Positions 33,621-43,324 are shown, numbered from the stretch's first letter. The stretch is 64,000 nucleotides of DNA from Planotetraspora phitsanulokensis (GCF_016863295.1 NZ_BOOP01000003.1:496001-560000), one strand, 5' to 3'. The notes: generated by a model not told the origin, from the sequence alone. A program made the numbers and translations.

Positions 33621-33736
33621 GTGATCATGCACGCCTTCGGGTGCGCGCAGCACGACCTGCGACAACCCGTTCCGTGATCATGCGCGGATTCGGCCGCACC
33701 AAGACTGAACCGCCATTTCTCCATCGGTGATCATGC
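33621..33736. repeat. Three copies of GTGATCATGC at exact 53-bp spacing
   Basis: GTGATCATGC occurs at 33621, 33674 and 33727, each start exactly 53 bp from the last, followed by A/G-CG and, in the first two, by a similar TTCGG. The rest of each unit is only weakly alike. It fills the gap between the convergent UppP and AbrB-type genes. It is a degenerate tandem array of unknown role. Confidence 0.6.
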
Positions 33737-33750
33737 ACGAGCCTTCTCAG

Positions 33751-34887
33751 TTACCCGGAATCGGCCGTCCTTGGAGTGAGGAGCCGAATGACCAGGGGCG
33801 CCAGCAGGACCATGATGAACAGCCGCACGCTCTGCACGCTCGAGATGAGAGACACGTCGGCGTGGGTGGCCACTGCCGTGGTCAAAACGGCGTTGATTCC
33901 ACCAGGGGTGGTGGCGAGGTAGGCATCGGCCAGGGGGATCCGCACCGTCGCGGACAACACCCAGGCCAGGCCGGCGCACGCCATGCTGATCGCCACGGTG
34001 CAACACAGGGCGAGAGGCAGCAGCCGGCGGATGTGCGTCATGGCGGGGCGGGTGAAACGCAGGCCGATGTCGAGGCCCACGATGGTGAACAGGAACGCGC
34101 GGAGCAGGCCGGTGGGGGCGAACTCCTCCGAGAAGCCCCCGGCTGTGATGGCGGCCGTAAGGAGCATCGGTCCGAGCAACGCGGGACTGGGCAGCCGGAC
34201 GGCGCGGCCGATGACGATGCCGGCGAAGCAGACACCAGCCAGGAGCAGCAGCCCGATCCCCTGATGGTCGCCGGTGACCAGGTGCCAACCGCCGCCCGTG
34301 TACGGCGTGGCCGTAGCAGGAGTGGTCATCTGCGGGCTGATCAGCCAGTGGACCACGAGGGGCGCGGTGGCGGCGACCAGCGCGACGCGCAGGCATTGCA
34401 GGAAGGCGACCGTACGCGAATCGGCGTTGTGCTCCTGAGCGGCGGAGATCACCGCAGCCGAACCTCCGGCGATCATGCCCAACGTCGCGCTGGCCCGGTC
34501 GATGAGGCCGGTGCGCGCCATGGCGGCGGCTGCGAGGAGGCTGAGTCCGATGGTCGCCGCGGTGACGACGGTCAGCGGAAGTACGGCGCCGGAGGCGTGC
34601 TCCAACGTGCTCGGGTTGAGGTAGCTGCCGATCAGCACCCCGAGCCCGGCCTGACAGGTGCGATTGAGCCGAGCCGGTACCTGATCGGCGGTCAGTCCCG
34701 TCGCGGACAGGGCCAGCCCCGCCACCAGTGGAGCGAGCAGATGCGCTGCCGGCAGGACCGACTCGGCGGACTCGCCGATCATGTAAGCGATCACGATGAG
34801 GGTCAGCCACCCGGCCCAGCGGCGCCACAAAACGTACCTGGAGGGAGCGCGGGCCGGGATCGTGCCTTGCGAGATGCTGCTGCTCAT
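33751..34887 (-). CDS. AbrB family (COG3180) membrane protein, putative transporter
   Basis: 378 aa with about ten membrane helices in two homologous halves. Each half carries the AbrB-type motif: TLGMIAGGSAAVISAAQEHN (about residue 130) and LATTPGGINAVLTTAVATHAD (about 320), the [TM]-x-P-G-G-[IL] signature of these proteins. Annotated members were once called ammonia monooxygenase or regulators, but they are integral membrane proteins of unknown substrate. The start is ATG 34887 or GTG 34893; the frame is open upstream to 35157 but that part is not membrane-like. Confidence 0.85.
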   Translation of the reverse strand: MSSSISQGTIPARAPSRYVLWRRWAGWLTLIVIAYMIGESAESVLPAAHLLAPLVAGLALSATGLTADQVPARLNRTCQAGLGVLIGSYLNPSTLEHASGAVLPLTVVTAATIGLSLLAAAAMARTGLIDRASATLGMIAGGSAAVISAAQEHNADSRTVAFLQCLRVALVAATAPLVVHWLISPQMTTPATATPYTGGGWHLVTGDHQGIGLLLLAGVCFAGIVIGRAVRLPSPALLGPMLLTAAITAGGFSEEFAPTGLLRAFLFTIVGLDIGLRFTRPAMTHIRRLLPLALCCTVAISMACAGLAWVLSATVRIPLADAYLATTPGGINAVLTTAVATHADVSLISSVQSVRLFIMVLLAPLVIRLLTPRTADSG

Positions 34888-35343
34888 GCTCACCCACGTT
34901 GCGCTCGGCGACCTCTGACTACCCTGAGTAACGGAATCGGTGTGCGCTCGGATTCCCCTCGCCAGGCAAAGAACAACGCCATGAGGCCCAGCGCGACCGA
35001 CAGCCGTCGCATAAGCCGAGAAAGTGGCGCTTGAACCCCTCGGGCGCCCGGGCGTATCCGGCTGCGAACTCCCCCACGTTGGGGTGGGCGCTGCACGGCA
35101 TATGTAGGTGGCCCCTATGGGTGGGAGTCGGTCTGAACGCGGCGACCGCAGCGTCACCCACGCCGCGGCCGTGCTGTGGCTTGTACTGAGCCAGGTAGGC
35201 CTTCTGCCCCATGTGACGGCTCGATCGGCGGATGTCGGGGTGGCCCGGCGGACAACACCGGATGTTAGCGGTCACCCGGCGGCCGGATGATGCGTGCGTC
35301 AAGTGCTGGCTCCTTTCCGACCCCACCCAGAGGAGACCTGTCC
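34888..35343. other. Divergent intergenic region, 456 bp
   Basis: It holds the promoters of the AbrB-type gene (minus) and the SGNH hydrolase (plus). A TCCCCC-ACGT-TGGGGT dyad at 35070-35085 loosely resembles the palindromes at 9839 and 15627 but differs at two arm positions. A minus-strand frame at about 34890-35096 encodes a short hydrophobic stretch (LSVALGLMALFFAW) without a ribosome-binding site; I do not call it. Confidence 0.35.
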
Positions 35344-37170
35344 ATGCGACCTCCGCGCCGGTTATCGCGCTGGCGGCTGGTGCTGATCGGGCTCGCGACC
35401 GTGCTCACCGCGACCACGTTGATCAGCATCCCGGCGAGTGCCGACAGCCCGATCGCCCTTCCGAGCACCCCGCCCATTCGGCCGACCCTGTCACCGCCCC
35501 CGCCGACTTTCTTTCCTACTCCCCCGCCGGGTTTCCCGCCGGGCTCCACGCCTCCCCTACATCTGTGTCCGCCCGACTGCGCGCCGATGCCCACGGTCAA
35601 GATCGCAGGGGCGGGCGACAGTTATACAAGTGGTGAAGGCGCGACCTGGGACCACAAGTACGTGACATTCCCGGACGGCTCCGAGGACTTCCGGCATCAG
35701 AGCGGCTACGCTCCACTCGCTCTCGCGTGGGACTACCTGCAATCGGCCCGCTATGGAGGCCAGTACACGGTCCAGCCTGATGTGATCAGCCACACCTGGG
35801 GCACCGGCAACAGCGATCGCTTCATCTTCAACGCCTCGTCGGGCGCCAAGGTCAGCCACCTGACGGACGTGCAGTTCGAAGACGAGAGTCACCCCGACAT
35901 CACCGAGGTGCGGAACGTGTCTCAGCTCTCGGGCGTTCCCCGGGACCTCGACATCTTCTACTTCGGGCTCGGCGGCAACGACGCCGAATTCGGGCCGCTG
36001 ATGAGGATGGTGCTGATAGGCCACTACTCCACCGCGACGGCCGGCAACTACGTAAACAGACGCAAAGCTCAGGCGCGCCTCGTCCACTACAAGGTGCAGC
36101 AGCTGATGGAGGACATGCCGCAGGTCTCGGCGAACATCGAGCAGGGCCTGGTGAACGTGATGAACGCCACGGATCACGCGGAGATCGTCGCCGCGCTCTA
36201 CCCGTTGGCAGTCAAGCCGTCAGGCAACGTCGATCACAATCAGATCGGCGGCCTGGCCATGGACGAGATCTATCCGTTCGTCGTCGCGGTGAACAAGGCG
36301 ATCACGGATGCGGTTGACCGGTTCCGCGCGAGGTTCCCGCAGAGAAAGGTTCACGTGTTCGACCCGAACACGGCGGGGCCGAACGGCACCAGCGTGGTGA
36401 GCGGTCACGAGGTCGGCCAACCGGATTCATACTTCAACGGAGTGATTTCCCGGTTCGGGCTCTTGGCAAGGGGCAAGATCTTCAACGCGCTTCAGGAGAG
36501 TTTCCACCCCAACGAGTTCGGTGCGGTGGCGATCGGCCGGGCGCTGGCGAACTGGATGGCTGGCAAGTTCCCGTCCCTCTTCCCGAACGGACCCGACTTC
36601 AACCGCGTCATCACCAACCCGCGAGCCTCCGTTGACGACCCGGAGGCCGACCAGCAACTTGAGGAATGGGCAAGCACCAACCTCGGCAAGCTGTGTGACG
36701 GGGAATCCATCGACAGCATCTGCCACTTCATAGGCCCGGACGGTCAGCTGACGATCCCGCTTGAGGTGTTGCTGAACCCGATCCCGCTGGAGCCGATTCC
36801 GGGAGCTCCGAGGGTCGTCGGCCCCCGGGGCAGCGGGGGCGGCGGGTCGAGCGGCGGGCCAGCGCCATCGAGCTGGATTCCGGCCACCTACAGCAGCGCG
36901 CCGTCCGGCGTCCCGGGCCCCGGCGGCATCACGAACACACCCACGGGGGACCCCTGCGATCTCATCGTGAAAACAGCGGAGCCGGGCCTGCAGGTGGCCG
37001 TCTCCACGTCCACGCTGAGCGGCGGCGTCCTGCGAGAACCCATGGATATCACCTATGTCCACTTCTTGACTACCGATAAGGCCGACCCGTGTATCAAGGG
37101 TGAGAAGATCGACCCGGAGAAGCTCCGGGAGCAAGCAGAGGCGTGGTTGAACGGCGGTCCGCTGCCGTAA
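35344..37170 (+). CDS. Secreted SGNH-type hydrolase/esterase with proline-rich linker
   Basis: 608 aa. ATG 35344 is preceded by GAGGAG and opens a Sec signal peptide (RLVLIGLATVLTATTLISI, cleavage near ASA-DS). A Pro-rich linker (about residues 35-75) leads to the hydrolase domain: block I GAGDSYTSGEG (catalytic Ser), block III YFGLGGNDAEF (Asn), and block V ESFHPNEFGAVAIG (Asp/His variant, Ser-Phe-His-Pro). A Gly/Ser/Pro linker follows (about 500-545), then a C-terminal domain of about 65 residues with a Cys pair. Likely an extracellular lipase/esterase acting on lipid or acetylated polymer. Monocistronic, ending at a bidirectional hairpin. Confidence 0.88.
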   Translation: MRPPRRLSRWRLVLIGLATVLTATTLISIPASADSPIALPSTPPIRPTLSPPPPTFFPTPPPGFPPGSTPPLHLCPPDCAPMPTVKIAGAGDSYTSGEGATWDHKYVTFPDGSEDFRHQSGYAPLALAWDYLQSARYGGQYTVQPDVISHTWGTGNSDRFIFNASSGAKVSHLTDVQFEDESHPDITEVRNVSQLSGVPRDLDIFYFGLGGNDAEFGPLMRMVLIGHYSTATAGNYVNRRKAQARLVHYKVQQLMEDMPQVSANIEQGLVNVMNATDHAEIVAALYPLAVKPSGNVDHNQIGGLAMDEIYPFVVAVNKAITDAVDRFRARFPQRKVHVFDPNTAGPNGTSVVSGHEVGQPDSYFNGVISRFGLLARGKIFNALQESFHPNEFGAVAIGRALANWMAGKFPSLFPNGPDFNRVITNPRASVDDPEADQQLEEWASTNLGKLCDGESIDSICHFIGPDGQLTIPLEVLLNPIPLEPIPGAPRVVGPRGSGGGGSSGGPAPSSWIPATYSSAPSGVPGPGGITNTPTGDPCDLIVKTAEPGLQVAVSTSTLSGGVLREPMDITYVHFLTTDKADPCIKGEKIDPEKLREQAEAWLNGGPLP

Positions 37171-37202
37171 TGATCAGCACCGGACGACGCCGTTGATCGC
37201 AA

Positions 37203-37231
37203 CCGCCGGGCGGGCGTGCACCGCCCGGCGG
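37203..37231. terminator. Bidirectional hairpin terminator
   Basis: A perfect 11-bp inverted repeat (CCGCCGGGCGG / CCGCCCGGCGG) with a 7-base loop lies in the 90-bp gap between two convergent genes (SGNH hydrolase and LAL regulator), the place for a shared terminator. Confidence 0.7.
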
Positions 37232-37260
37232 CCCCGGATCACCGACAGCGCCGACGGGTC

Positions 37261-40149
37261 TCACTCGGCGGGCGGGAGACCGTCCAGGCTCGCCAGCCGC
37301 CGGGTCAGCGCCACCCGGGAGCGCACGTCGTACTTGTTGAAGATGCGGGCGACGTGGGTTTCCACCGTCTTCTGACTGACCTGGAGGTGCTCGGCCACCT
37401 CCCGGTTGGTCAGCCCTTGGCTGACCAGTTCGGCCACCTGGCGTTCCCGCGCCGTGAGCACCGGCGGCCCGGCGGTGCTCCGTGCCGCGTGCCGGGGACC
37501 CTGCGCGGCCAGCCGGCGCTCCACCCTGGCCAGTTGACCGGCGAGCCAGTCCGCGCCCGACCCCCTGTAGGCGGCCTTGGCCTGGGCGATCTCGGTGCGG
37601 CACTGCGCCACGTCCCCCATGCGGCCGTGGATGTCGGCGAGCAACTGGTGCGCCAGACCACGTTCGACGGTGGCGCCGCTCTCGGTGAACCGCTCGGCGG
37701 CGATCCAGGCCGCCGCCACGGCGCCGCCCAGGTCGCCGCATTGGCACAACGCGCGGGCGCGGGCGTCGTAGGCGGCGCCGAGGTGATACGCCGGGCCGCC
37801 GCCGCCGGCGGCGACCGCCGCGGCCGACCGGGTGAGCGCGGTACCGACGTCGCCGTCGGCACCGGCGCGGATCGACTGCACCGCCAGCCGTTCCACCTCG
37901 GTGTCGCGGGACAGGGCCGGGGGCAGCGGCGGCACGTGACCCGCCCCGCTACGGCCGGCGGCGAGCCGGACCCGCACCACGGACACATGCGCCATCGCCA
38001 GCCACCAGGCCGAACCCGGAGCGGCGTCGGCGAGCCGGTCGGCGAGCGCCATGGCTGGGCGCACGCCGTGCCGCCACAGCACCGGCAACAGCATGACGCA
38101 CTGGGCCATCGCCAGGGTCTCGCTGCTCTGGATGTAGTCGGAGGCCGCGGCGGCGTGCTCCGCGACGTCGATGGCCTCCTCCAGCCGTCCGCCGCGGGCC
38201 TTGTGGTGGGCCTGGGCGATCAGCAGGTACGGCATGTCGTTGCTGCGACCGGACATCGTCGCCAGGTCGATGCCCCGGGCCAGATGGCGCTCCGCGTCGT
38301 CGGGCCGCTGGAGACTGGTCTCGCCCCAAGAGAGCGGCGCGACGAGTTCCACGTGCGTCGACAGGGCGGTGTCCGGCGCGCTGTCCATCAGCCACCCGGC
38401 TCGCCTGCTGTGCGAACGCGCCGCCGCGACGTCGCCGTCCTGCAGGCAGGCCAGGGCCAGCAGGGCGTACGCGGCGGCGCCGAGCGTGGAGTCGGCCGTC
38501 TTCGACAGGATTTCGATGGCTTCGAGCGCATGCCGGCGCGCGCCGCCGGGGTCCGCCCGCAACACGGCCACGGCGGCCAGCTCTAACAGGAGCGGGGCCC
38601 GCACCCGCAGGTCCTGCCCGGCCCGGCGGGCCTGCGCGCTCAACAGGGCCCGCGCCTCGTCGAGCCGGCCGAGCAGCCGCGAGATCACGGAGGAGAAGGC
38701 CACCGCCTCGGTGGCCACGTCGTGCGGCAGGTGGATGACCTCGTGCAGGATTCGCCGGCCCTCGGTCAGCGACCTCACCGCGGTGCCCCGCGCCAGCCAG
38801 GTGAGCAGGTGGCCGCGATACGGCACGAGGTCCTCGCGTTCCGGCAGCACCCGTAGGGCGTCACGCAGCAATCGCACTGCGGTCGCCGGGGCCGAGCCCA
38901 CGTACGCGATGCCCGCGTCGCCCAGCGTCCTGGCGGCCTCCTCGTCACCGTGCTCGGCGCACCGCTCGGTGTGGTGGGCCAGCAACGCCAGCGACCCGTC
39001 GTTGCGGCGCAGGTAGCCGGCGACCCGGGCATGGGCGGAGATGCGCCAGCCAGGCCCGCACGTGTCGTACGCGGCGGCGCGTACGAGTGGGTGGCGGAAC
39101 ACGAACCGGGCGCCCGCCAGCGCGCCGAGCCCCTGCCTGCAGAGCTCGTCCACGGCGGCGGCGGCCGTCCCGGCGTCGAGTTCCGCGACGTGGGCGATGA
39201 CGACGAGCGAGGCCAGCTCGCCGGCGACCGCCGCCGCGTGGGCCGCCCGCCGGCCGGTCGGGGTGAGCCGGTCCAGCTCCCGGCGCAGCACCGCAAGCAA
39301 CGTCTGCTCGAGGGCGAGCGCCGCCCCGGGCCGGCCGTCGGCCAGTTCCGTCAGTGTGTGGTCGTCGGCGTCCAGTAGCGACCGCAGGAACAGCGGATTG
39401 CCGCCGCTGACCCGGAACATCAACCGTCCCCGGTGCGGGTCCACCTCGGACGGCAGCAGCGCGGCCACCGCGTTCGCGTCGAGCGGGTGCAGGCTCAGCC
39501 GGGTGACGCGCGGATCCTGCCGGGCGAGGGCGTCGCCCACCACGGCCGGGATCATGGCCGACCGGCAGGCGATGGCCAGCAGGAACCCGCCGGCCGGCGG
39601 GCGGCGGAGCAGGAACTCGGTCAGTTCGAGCGACGACGCGTCCGCCCAGTGCAGGTCGTCGAGCGTCAGTACGGTGCCGCGGTCGGCGGCCAGGTGGGAC
39701 AGGAGCGCTCGGATGCCTCGATAGGTGTGGTAGCGATCCAACCGGCCTTGAGTCGTGTCGGTCGTCTCGCCCGTCATCAACAAGGTGCGCAGCGCCGCCT
39801 CGGCGAAATCACCGGGCCGAGTGCCGGTCGGCGCCGCACCCGGGGCGCCGTACTCGTCGGACAGGCGGGTGAAGGCGTCCACGTACATGCCGAACGGGAC
39901 GAGGCTCTCGAACTCGGTGGCGCTGCCGGCGAGCACAGTACGCCCGGCGGCGTGCGCCCGCTCGACCAGGTATTCCAGCAGCCGCGTCTTGCCCATGCCC
40001 GGCTCGCCGTCGATGAGGACCAGGCGGCATTCGCCGGCCGCCGCGCCCGCGACCGCCGCGTCGATGCGGGCGAGCTCGTCGGCCCGCCCGACCGGCTCGG
40101 GCCGGGACAGCCAGACGGATCCCGATCCTGCCGGCCCACCATCGGACAT
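37261..40149 (-). CDS. LuxR family large ATP-binding regulator (LAL)
   Basis: 962 aa, typical LAL size. N-terminal AAA/NB-ARC-like ATPase: GRADELARIDAAV, Walker A GEPGMGKTRLLEYL (about residue 48) and Walker B VLTLDDLHWAD (about 160). A long TPR-like helical middle follows (about 350-880). The C-terminal LuxR helix-turn-helix is LTARERQVAELVSQGLTNRE, then KTVETHVARIFNKYDV (about 900-955). LAL proteins activate secondary-metabolite, sugar or regulatory genes on ligand and ATP binding. ATG 40149 is preferred over the frame start at 40176. The target is unknown; no cluster flanks it. Confidence 0.94.
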   Translation of the reverse strand: MSDGGPAGSGSVWLSRPEPVGRADELARIDAAVAGAAAGECRLVLIDGEPGMGKTRLLEYLVERAHAAGRTVLAGSATEFESLVPFGMYVDAFTRLSDEYGAPGAAPTGTRPGDFAEAALRTLLMTGETTDTTQGRLDRYHTYRGIRALLSHLAADRGTVLTLDDLHWADASSLELTEFLLRRPPAGGFLLAIACRSAMIPAVVGDALARQDPRVTRLSLHPLDANAVAALLPSEVDPHRGRLMFRVSGGNPLFLRSLLDADDHTLTELADGRPGAALALEQTLLAVLRRELDRLTPTGRRAAHAAAVAGELASLVVIAHVAELDAGTAAAAVDELCRQGLGALAGARFVFRHPLVRAAAYDTCGPGWRISAHARVAGYLRRNDGSLALLAHHTERCAEHGDEEAARTLGDAGIAYVGSAPATAVRLLRDALRVLPEREDLVPYRGHLLTWLARGTAVRSLTEGRRILHEVIHLPHDVATEAVAFSSVISRLLGRLDEARALLSAQARRAGQDLRVRAPLLLELAAVAVLRADPGGARRHALEAIEILSKTADSTLGAAAYALLALACLQDGDVAAARSHSRRAGWLMDSAPDTALSTHVELVAPLSWGETSLQRPDDAERHLARGIDLATMSGRSNDMPYLLIAQAHHKARGGRLEEAIDVAEHAAAASDYIQSSETLAMAQCVMLLPVLWRHGVRPAMALADRLADAAPGSAWWLAMAHVSVVRVRLAAGRSGAGHVPPLPPALSRDTEVERLAVQSIRAGADGDVGTALTRSAAAVAAGGGGPAYHLGAAYDARARALCQCGDLGGAVAAAWIAAERFTESGATVERGLAHQLLADIHGRMGDVAQCRTEIAQAKAAYRGSGADWLAGQLARVERRLAAQGPRHAARSTAGPPVLTARERQVAELVSQGLTNREVAEHLQVSQKTVETHVARIFNKYDVRSRVALTRRLASLDGLPPAE

Positions 40150-40388
40150 GGAACCCCCGGTTCGTCCGGCGATCACACCGGCTGCCGGAGCGCAAGTCGG
40201 CGAACACGCCAGGACCCAGTCGCACGATCTACGTCGCGATGATCATACAGATCGGGATCGAAGTCCATGGCGGCCGGGTCGCCCGCGGGAGCCGACAATC
40301 AGGATGACCGGGTTGCCGGGCGTGGAGCGCGAACAGCGCCTGACGCCACTGCCACCGCGGCTGCATGTGCCGTCCAGTCGCATCTCCG

Positions 40389-41222
40389 CTACCCAGGCTT
40401 CGGATGAAATGGGTGCATTTCGAATAACCCGTGGCTAATCACGGTGAAGGTCGACTCCGGAGCCTCGATCCACAGGCCGGGCAGGTCACGCAGGGGTTCG
40501 GACACAAGGACCCGTGCGTCGCCGGACAGCTCCGCACGCATGAACACCTCGGGGTGCAGGTCCCGGAGACACTGTGTGGTGGTGCTGTGGAAGAGTGATC
40601 GCGAACGACGCTCGGTGGAGTAGCGAAACGCCCACAGCCGCTCGCCGTCCGATGTGGCCACCGTCATCTGGACCGGGCGCTCCACGCCGTGCGCCCGTCC
40701 CGTCTCCTCCACGAATCCGACCATCCGCTCCACCGCGCCCGGCGGGTCCTCGCGCAGCCCGAACGTCAGCGCCAAGAAGAACATGACCTCCGAATCCGTG
40801 GACCCCTCGATCGCCGGAAACAGCTCCGGTTCGACGGCCAGTACGAGGTCGCGTTTGAGCCGGCCGAATTGGGAGATCGCGCCGTTGTGCATCCACAGCC
40901 AGTTGCCGTGGCGGAACGGATGGCAGTTCGTCTGCTGTACGGCAGTCCCGGACGACGCGCGCACGTGGGCCATGAACAACGGCGACCGGACGTGGCGCGC
41001 GAGTTCGCGCAGGTTCCGGTCGCCCCAGGCGGGCTTGGTGTCCTTGAACACCGCGGGCGGCACCTCGACGTCGTCGTAGTAGCCGACCCCGAACCCGTCG
41101 CCGTTGACCGTCTCCGCGCCGAGTCTGGCGTGGAGACTTTGGTGAATCAGCGAATGCTCCGGCTCGTAGAGCAGCGTCTCCAGATTGATCGGCGAGCCGG
41201 AATAGGCGAGCCAGCGGCACAT
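40389..41222 (-). CDS. Class II glutamine amidotransferase
   Basis: 277 aa. Cys 2 of MCRWLAYSG is the N-terminal nucleophile; GDGFGVGYYD (about residue 42), MAHVRASSGTAVQQTNCHPF (about 84-103) and MHNGAISQF (about 111) complete the class II (Ntn) amidotransferase core. It matches the EgtC/YafJ group, which in some actinobacteria works in ergothioneine synthesis. The other egt genes are absent here, so I give only the general call. Close in front of lgt (112-bp gap) but with no overlap. Confidence 0.9.
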   Translation of the reverse strand: MCRWLAYSGSPINLETLLYEPEHSLIHQSLHARLGAETVNGDGFGVGYYDDVEVPPAVFKDTKPAWGDRNLRELARHVRSPLFMAHVRASSGTAVQQTNCHPFRHGNWLWMHNGAISQFGRLKRDLVLAVEPELFPAIEGSTDSEVMFFLALTFGLREDPPGAVERMVGFVEETGRAHGVERPVQMTVATSDGERLWAFRYSTERRSRSLFHSTTTQCLRDLHPEVFMRAELSGDARVLVSEPLRDLPGLWIEAPESTFTVISHGLFEMHPFHPKPG

Positions 41223-41334
41223 ATGTGCTGTTTACCCCCGAAAGTCACGCGCGGAACTGGGCCCGACTCCCTGACCGGCGCCTGGCGTGGGCGGCGGCCT
41301 CGGGGGTATTCGGGGTTACGGCATGTTGGTCGCG

Positions 41335-42231
41335 TCAGGTGCTCTCTATCGGATCGGAGGCCTGCCCGCCGTTCTCCTCGTGCGAGGCCTTGTGTTGTGA
41401 GGCCGGCACCACGATCTGTTCGGTGTCCTTGTTACGAGTCACCCAGAGGTAGGCCAGCGCGCCGATGAACAGCACGATCGAGGTCCACTGGTTGATCCGC
41501 AGCCCCAGGAGCGTCACCGCGTGGTCCACCCCGCCGACCGGGTCGATCCGCAGCCCCTCGATCCAGAACCGCCCGAACGTGTAGCCGGCGACATAGAGGG
41601 CGAACAGGCGGCCGTGGCGCAGCGTGAACCGCCTGCCGGCCAGGATCAGTCCGAAACCGAGCGCCGCGTCCCACAGCGACTCGTACAGGAACGTCGGGTG
41701 GTAGAGCACTCCTGGCTCGCCGCCGTGCGCCTGGTCGATCTCCAGGCCCCACGGCAACGTGGTCGGACTGCCGTAAAGCTCCTGGTTGAACCAGTTGCCC
41801 CAGCGGGCGATCGCCTGCCCGAACGCGATGCCGGGCGCGACCGTGTCGGCCACGGCGCCCAGAGACAGCCCCCGGCGACGGCAGGCGAGCCACATGCCCA
41901 CGCCTCCCAGGGCGACCGCGCCCCAGATGCTGAGCCCGCCTTCCCAGATGAACAGCGCCCGGTAGGGCTCCTTGATCGCGCGCGGGCCGAAGTAGGTCTG
42001 CCAGTCGGTGATGACGTGGTAGAGGCGAGCGCCGATCAGGCCGAAGATCACTGCGGGGACCGCGATGTCGCTGATCGTGCCCTTCTCGCCGCCGCGGGCG
42101 CGCCAGCGGCGCTCGCTGAGCCAGGTGCCGAAGACGATCGCGAGGAGGAAGCACAATGCGTAGGCGCGGATCGGGATGAATCCGAGATACCAGACCCCTT
42201 CGGAAGGGCTGGGAATCGAGGCAAGGGCCAT
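41335..42231 (-). CDS. lgt: Prolipoprotein diacylglyceryl transferase
   Basis: 298 aa, seven membrane helices. The Lgt signature RWGNWFNQELYGSPTTLPWG lies at about residues 135-154 (conserved Arg, Gly-Asn, Asn and Glu), with FLYESLWDAALGFGLIL, the helix after it, and the C-terminal RFWIEGLRIDP also conserved. The enzyme transfers diacylglycerol from phosphatidylglycerol to the lipobox Cys of prolipoproteins; several lipoproteins in this window are potential substrates. ATG 42231 gives the standard N-terminus (IPSPSEGVWYLGFIPIRAYA); the frame extends upstream to 42501 without membrane or domain content. An accessory copy is possible, as actinomycetes often have more than one. Confidence 0.95.
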   Translation of the reverse strand: MALASIPSPSEGVWYLGFIPIRAYALCFLLAIVFGTWLSERRWRARGGEKGTISDIAVPAVIFGLIGARLYHVITDWQTYFGPRAIKEPYRALFIWEGGLSIWGAVALGGVGMWLACRRRGLSLGAVADTVAPGIAFGQAIARWGNWFNQELYGSPTTLPWGLEIDQAHGGEPGVLYHPTFLYESLWDAALGFGLILAGRRFTLRHGRLFALYVAGYTFGRFWIEGLRIDPVGGVDHAVTLLGLRINQWTSIVLFIGALAYLWVTRNKDTEQIVVPASQHKASHEENGGQASDPIEST

Positions 42232-42379
42232 GCCGGTGAGGCTAGCCAACGTGAGGCCACTTGGCCGCCTTCGTGGCCTGAGCTCGCCGCGCCATGCTCG
42301 GACTGCACTGCGGCGAGATAGATCCAGGCGGCGACCGAGGCATGGCGGGTTCCAAGGCCATCCTGCATATCGTTGCGGC

Positions 42380-43240
42380 ATGAATACTCCGGCGACAGAA
42401 GTCGACATCGACGACGACCTTGTTGACCGTTTGATTCGCGCGCAGCACCCGGATCTGGCGGGACCGCTCGTCCTCGTTGCCAACGGCTGGGACAACGTCA
42501 TCTATCGCCTTGGTTCGGACCTGTCCGTACGGCTGCCGCGCCGGCAGGTGGCCGTCGACCTCATCGTCAACGAGCAACGCTGGTTGCCGGTCCTGGCCGA
42601 GCAGGTCGAAGTCTCGCTGCCCATACCCATCAGGACTGGCGAACCCGGCGAGGGCTACCCATGGCCATGGACGATCGCACCCTGGTTCGAAGGCCGTACG
42701 GTCGCCGACGTGCCGCCGTCCGAACGCTCCGGCATCGCCGTCCCGCTGGCTGAGTTCATGACAGACCTCCACCGGCCTGCACCGCCTGGTGCACCGCATA
42801 ACCCCGTCCGTGGCGTCCCTCTCGCCTACCGTGACGAAGCGGTTCGGCAACGCCTCCAGTTCATTTCCCGATCAGCTGAGCTCCTGCCCCTCTGGGAGAA
42901 GTCGGCGGCCCTCCGCCCCTGGCAAGGTCCCCCGCTCTGGCTCCACGGCGACCCGCACCCGGGGAACCTCTTGCTCAACGGGGAAGGGCTGGTGGCTGTT
43001 CTTGACTTCGGTGACCTCACCAGCGGCGATCCCGCCACCGATCTGGCCGCCGCGTGGCTGGTGTTCGACGAGAACGCCCGTGAGGTATTCCGATCACACG
43101 TGGACGCCGATGAAGTGACCTGGGAGCGTGCACGGGGCTGGGCCCTCGCCTTGGGCACTGCTCTGGCCGCCCACTCGGCCGATAATCCCAGCATGGCGGC
43201 TATCGGAAGGCATGTCCTTGACCAGGTGCTTCTTACCTAG
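42380..43240 (+). CDS. Aminoglycoside phosphotransferase-like kinase (APH family)
   Basis: 286 aa. Protein-kinase-like fold: nucleotide loop VANGWDNVIYRLGSDLSVRL (about residues 32-51), catalytic loop PPLWLHGDPHPGNLLLNGEG (about 190-209) and metal site VLDFGDLTSGDPATDLAAAW (about 214). The hinge WTIAPWFEGRT is present. Members phosphorylate aminoglycosides, macrolides or other small hydroxylated molecules; this branch (H-G-D-x-H-P-G-N) cannot be given a substrate. ATG 42380 is the start. Divergent from lgt, followed by a strong terminator at 43278-43304. Confidence 0.9.
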   Translation: MNTPATEVDIDDDLVDRLIRAQHPDLAGPLVLVANGWDNVIYRLGSDLSVRLPRRQVAVDLIVNEQRWLPVLAEQVEVSLPIPIRTGEPGEGYPWPWTIAPWFEGRTVADVPPSERSGIAVPLAEFMTDLHRPAPPGAPHNPVRGVPLAYRDEAVRQRLQFISRSAELLPLWEKSAALRPWQGPPLWLHGDPHPGNLLLNGEGLVAVLDFGDLTSGDPATDLAAAWLVFDENAREVFRSHVDADEVTWERARGWALALGTALAAHSADNPSMAAIGRHVLDQVLLT

Positions 43241-43277
43241 AGGCTGTCGCTGGTCGGGTTTTGTCCGGTGGTATGAG

Positions 43278-43304
43278 AGGAGGGTCGGGCGACCCGACCC
43301 TCCT
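43278..43304. terminator. Strong bidirectional hairpin terminator
   Basis: AGGAGGGTCGGG (43278-43289) and CCCGACCCTCCT (43293-43304) pair perfectly over 12 bp with a 3-base loop, between the convergent kinase gene and the secreted-protein gene at 43325. A T-rich run follows on the plus side. Confidence 0.8.
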
Positions 43305-43324
43305 GCTCGATTTCCTCGTTGGGT

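Noticed and set aside
35070-35085. TCCCCC-ACGT-TGGGGT dyad as a third site of the 9839/15627 motif
   Set aside because: Two of the twelve arm positions differ and there is no link to the two-component/efflux cassette. Too weak to claim.
37216-38586. 456-codon plus-strand frame under the LAL regulator
   Set aside because: Antisense shadow; the minus strand carries the ATPase and LuxR motifs continuously over 962 codons.
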